Assembly (NCBI RefSeq): GCF_000160775.2 | Contig: NZ_CM001024.1 | Coordinates: 2,027,063 to 2,091,062, forward strand | Origin: Aeromicrobium marinum DSM 15272 | GTDB taxonomy: Bacteria; Actinomycetota; Actinomycetes; Propionibacteriales; Nocardioidaceae | Direction of reading: 5' to 3' | Length of the DNA stretch: 64,000 nucleotides | Shown here: positions 62,122 to 64,000 of the stretch, piece by piece | How the letters are laid out: each line of letters opens with the position of its first letter | Position numbering within the stretch: the first letter of the stretch is position 1 | The notes under the pieces: generated by a model | The model's database searches: none | Told to the model about the DNA's origin: nothing | The model's input: the letters and a program-made list of their open reading frames with translations, nothing else | Position numbers and translations under genes: made by a program

Positions 62122-62805
62122 CTAGCGGACCGCGCCGCGCGACAGCTCGGCGTTGAGCTGCAGGGGCCGACCGTCGGCGTCGACCAGCTTGCCGATCGCG
62201 ATGAGGATGAAGTCGATGAGCGCCCAGATGCCCAGACCGCCGCAGGTCAGCAGCTTGAGGATGCCGAGCCCGGTGTACCCGAGGTAGAAGCGGTCGACGC
62301 CGAGGAAGCCCAGCAGCCACGACAGGATCAGGGCGGCGACGAAGGACTTGTCGCTGACCCCGGCGACCTGGTCGGTCGGGTACTGCGGCGCGGGGGCGTA
62401 GGCACCGGCGGACTCGGCTCCGTACGCCGGGTACGCCGCGGTGCCGGACGAGTCGGTCCCGTACGCCGCGGAGCTGTAGGCGGCCTCGGCGTCGTCGGGG
62501 ACGACGGTGTCGGTCTCCGCCGACGGGCCGCCGGCCGCCGCCTCCGCGGCCGCCGAGGTCTCCGGCTCCGCCGAGGTCACCGGGGCCGACGGGGCCGCCG
62601 GGGCGTAGCCGGGAAGGTGCTCGCGCAGACCCTCGACCTGGGTGGCGAGCAACCACCCTCCGTCGCCGGACCGGACGTAGCTCGCCGCCACGACGTTGCC
62701 GGACCGGGCGAACCCCTGCATCTGCTCGAGGGTGTAGGGGCCGTGGTCGGTGCCCTGCACGTGCACGTAGTAGCTCGCGGCAGGCTGGTCTGATGCGCTG
62801 GTCAC
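62122..62805 (-). CDS. GYF_2 and TM2 domain membrane protein
   Basis: A 227-residue protein with a GYF_2-like domain in residues 1-60 ([20 protein letters not shown]), a low-complexity Ala/Tyr/Gly/Ser-rich stretch (about 68-148) and a TM2 domain (about 150-210) with two helices and the [20 protein letters not shown] motif. TM2 proteins form hairpins in the cytoplasmic membrane; the role is unknown. GTG start at 62805 with GAGGAG at good distance; earlier in-frame codons are not supported. Confidence 0.85.
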   Translation of the reverse strand: MTSASDQPAASYYVHVQGTDHGPYTLEQMQGFARSGNVVAASYVRSGDGGWLLATQVEGLREHLPGYAPAAPSAPVTSAEPETSAAAEAAAGGPSAETDTVVPDDAEAAYSSAAYGTDSSGTAAYPAYGAESAGAYAPAPQYPTDQVAGVSDKSFVAALILSWLLGFLGVDRFYLGYTGLGILKLLTCGGLGIWALIDFILIAIGKLVDADGRPLQLNAELSRGAVR

Positions 62806-62938
62806 AGTGACTCCTCGGATGATCGGGACGAACACCCGACTGTAAGCCACCGACGGCGCCCTCGTCCGCCCCCGACGGCTCGGCGAGGCGCCGCCACGGG
62901 CCGGCAGGCGCGCGCCGCCGACCTGATTGGATGAGTCG

Positions 62939-63973
62939 ATGAGGTCGATCGCGCAGCTGCCGAAGGCGCACCTGCACCTGCACTTCACCGGGTCGATGCG
63001 GCACACCACCCTGCTCGAGCTGGCCGACCGCGACGGCATCCGCCTCCCACCCGCCCTGGCCGAGGAGTGGCCGCCGCACCTCACCGCGGCCGACGAGAAG
63101 GGCTGGTTCAGGTTCCAGCGGCTCTACGACATCGCCCGGTCGGTCCTGCGCACCGAGGACGACGTGCGCCGGCTCGTCCGGGAGGCGGCCGAGGACGACG
63201 CGGCGGACGGGTCGGTGTGGACCGAGATCCAGGTCGACCCGTCGGGCTACGCCGCTCGCTTCGGCGGCGTGACGGCCTTCACCGACCTGGTCCTCGACGC
63301 CGTCCGCGACGCCTCCGAGCGCACCGGGACCGGCATGGCCGTCGTGATCGCCGCCAACCGCACCCGGCACCCGCTCGACGCTCGGACCCTCGCCCGGCTC
63401 GCCGCGCAGTACGCCGGCCGGGGGGTGGTGGGCTTCGGCCTGTCCAACGACGAGCGTCGCGGCGACACCTCCGCGTTCGGGCCGGCCTTCGCGATCGCTC
63501 GCCGAGCGGGGCTCGCCCTGGTCCCCCACGGTGGCGAGCTGCGCGGTCCCGACCACGTACGCACCTGCCTGGACCACCTCCACCCGCACCGACTGGGACA
63601 CGGCGTGCGCGTGCAGGAGGACCCCCGCCTGCTCGACGAGATCGTCGCCTGCGACATCGCGCTGGAGGTCTGCCCGGCCTCCAACGTCGCGCTCGGGGTC
63701 TACGCGACCATCGACGAGGTGCCGGTGCGCCCCCTCGTGCAGGCCGGGGCCACCGTCGCCCTGGGCGCCGACGACCCGCTGCTGTTCGGCAGCCGGCTGG
63801 CCGGGCAGTACGCGTTGCTGCGCGCGGCCCAGGGGTTCGACGACGCCGAGCTGGCCGAGCTGGCCCGGATGTCGCTGCGGGCGTCACGGGCCCCGGCGGA
63901 CGTGGTGCGGTCCGCCGAGGCCGGCATCGCCGCCTGGTCGGCGGCCGACGACTCCTCCCCTGTGGCAGGCTGA
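62939..63973 (+). CDS. Adenosine deaminase family protein
   Basis: A 344-residue amidohydrolase-type TIM barrel. Zinc ligands are H13 and H15 in HLHLHFTGS, His in VPHGGEL, and Asp in LGADDPLLF; the catalytic Glu is in HGGE and the catalytic His is in RLGHGVRV. The CPASNVALG segment is also typical. It should deaminate adenosine or a related purine, but the HGGE and HFTG variants differ from the classical HAGE and HLDG, so the substrate is not certain. ATG at 62939 is used; a TTG four codons earlier is in frame. Confidence 0.88.
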   Translation: MRSIAQLPKAHLHLHFTGSMRHTTLLELADRDGIRLPPALAEEWPPHLTAADEKGWFRFQRLYDIARSVLRTEDDVRRLVREAAEDDAADGSVWTEIQVDPSGYAARFGGVTAFTDLVLDAVRDASERTGTGMAVVIAANRTRHPLDARTLARLAAQYAGRGVVGFGLSNDERRGDTSAFGPAFAIARRAGLALVPHGGELRGPDHVRTCLDHLHPHRLGHGVRVQEDPRLLDEIVACDIALEVCPASNVALGVYATIDEVPVRPLVQAGATVALGADDPLLFGSRLAGQYALLRAAQGFDDAELAELARMSLRASRAPADVVRSAEAGIAAWSAADDSSPVAG

Positions 63974-63979
63974 CGAGCG

Positions 63980-64000
63980 ATGTCCGCGCCGCCCCCTCCT
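63980..64000 (+). CDS. Possible start of the next gene (truncated by window end)
   Basis: An ATG six bases after the adenosine deaminase stop opens a frame reading MSAPPPP up to the window edge. Proline-rich starts like this are common in actinobacterial membrane proteins, but seven codons are too few to call a gene. Confidence 0.3.

Overview
The window is about 64 kb of very GC-rich actinobacterial chromosome. It holds almost the whole conserved translation and transcription block of the genome, read mostly on the minus strand. Frequent GTG starts, a zinc-type S14, a mycothiol-type enzyme (DinB/MDMPI fold), acidic or Ala/Pro tails on ribosomal proteins, and above all a complete mce lipid-import cluster lodged between rplL and rpoB suggest a Nocardioidaceae-like organism (Nocardioides or Aeromicrobium type). 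The family assignment is inference; the phylum is secure.

Layout from left to right. 1-5.3 kb: the 3' end of citrate synthase, an alpha/beta hydrolase, truA, a Nudix hydrolase, a YjbR-like protein, a secreted DUF4394 protein, an RsmC-like methyltransferase and a DM13 protein. 5.4-9.2 kb (minus): alpha operon infA-rpmJ-rpsM-rpsK-rpsD-rpoA-rplQ. 9.2-11.6 kb: an inserted island of a serine hydrolase, an Lrp/AsnC regulator and divergent ddaH. 11.7-24.8 kb (minus): S10-spc block from rpsJ to secY-adk-map. 24.9-25.8 kb: a cation-efflux transporter. 26-30.5 kb (minus): str operon rpsL-rpsG-fusA-tuf. 30.5-36.2 kb (minus): a metabolic operon of hydroxyacid-oxoacid transhydrogenase, FCD-type GntR regulator, FAD/Fe-S D-2-hydroxyacid dehydrogenase and MDMPI-family protein. 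36.4-39.1 kb: lipoprotein, Nudix hydrolase, acyltransferase. 39.1-46.5 kb (minus): rpoB-rpoC. 46.7-58.0 kb (minus): mkl(mceG)-yrbEA-yrbEB-mceABCDEF and two Mce-associated genes. 58.1-62 kb (minus): rplJ-rplL with an L10 leader, rplK-rplA, secE-nusG and tRNA-Trp. 62.1-64 kb: a GYF_2/TM2 membrane protein and an adenosine deaminase homologue.

How parts work together. Most of the window builds the ribosome, RNA polymerase, elongation factors and the Sec channel. The best candidate for a little-described system is the 30.5-36.2 kb operon. Its transhydrogenase should make D-2-hydroxyglutarate from 2-oxoglutarate while oxidising a hydroxyacid such as 4-hydroxybutyrate, and its dehydrogenase has the residues expected to return D-2-hydroxyglutarate to 2-oxoglutarate. 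Together they would form a closed catalytic cycle, and a regulator in the same operon could sense one of the hydroxyacids. Other points of interest are a degenerate Ada/sunset-like domain fused to ribosomal protein L4, two large hairpins in the mce leader, an intrinsic terminator within the L10 leader, a short REP-like repeat family at two intergenic sites, and many start codons preceded at six bases by a -10-like hexamer, as expected of leaderless mRNAs. No rRNA, CRISPR array, insertion sequence or prophage was seen.
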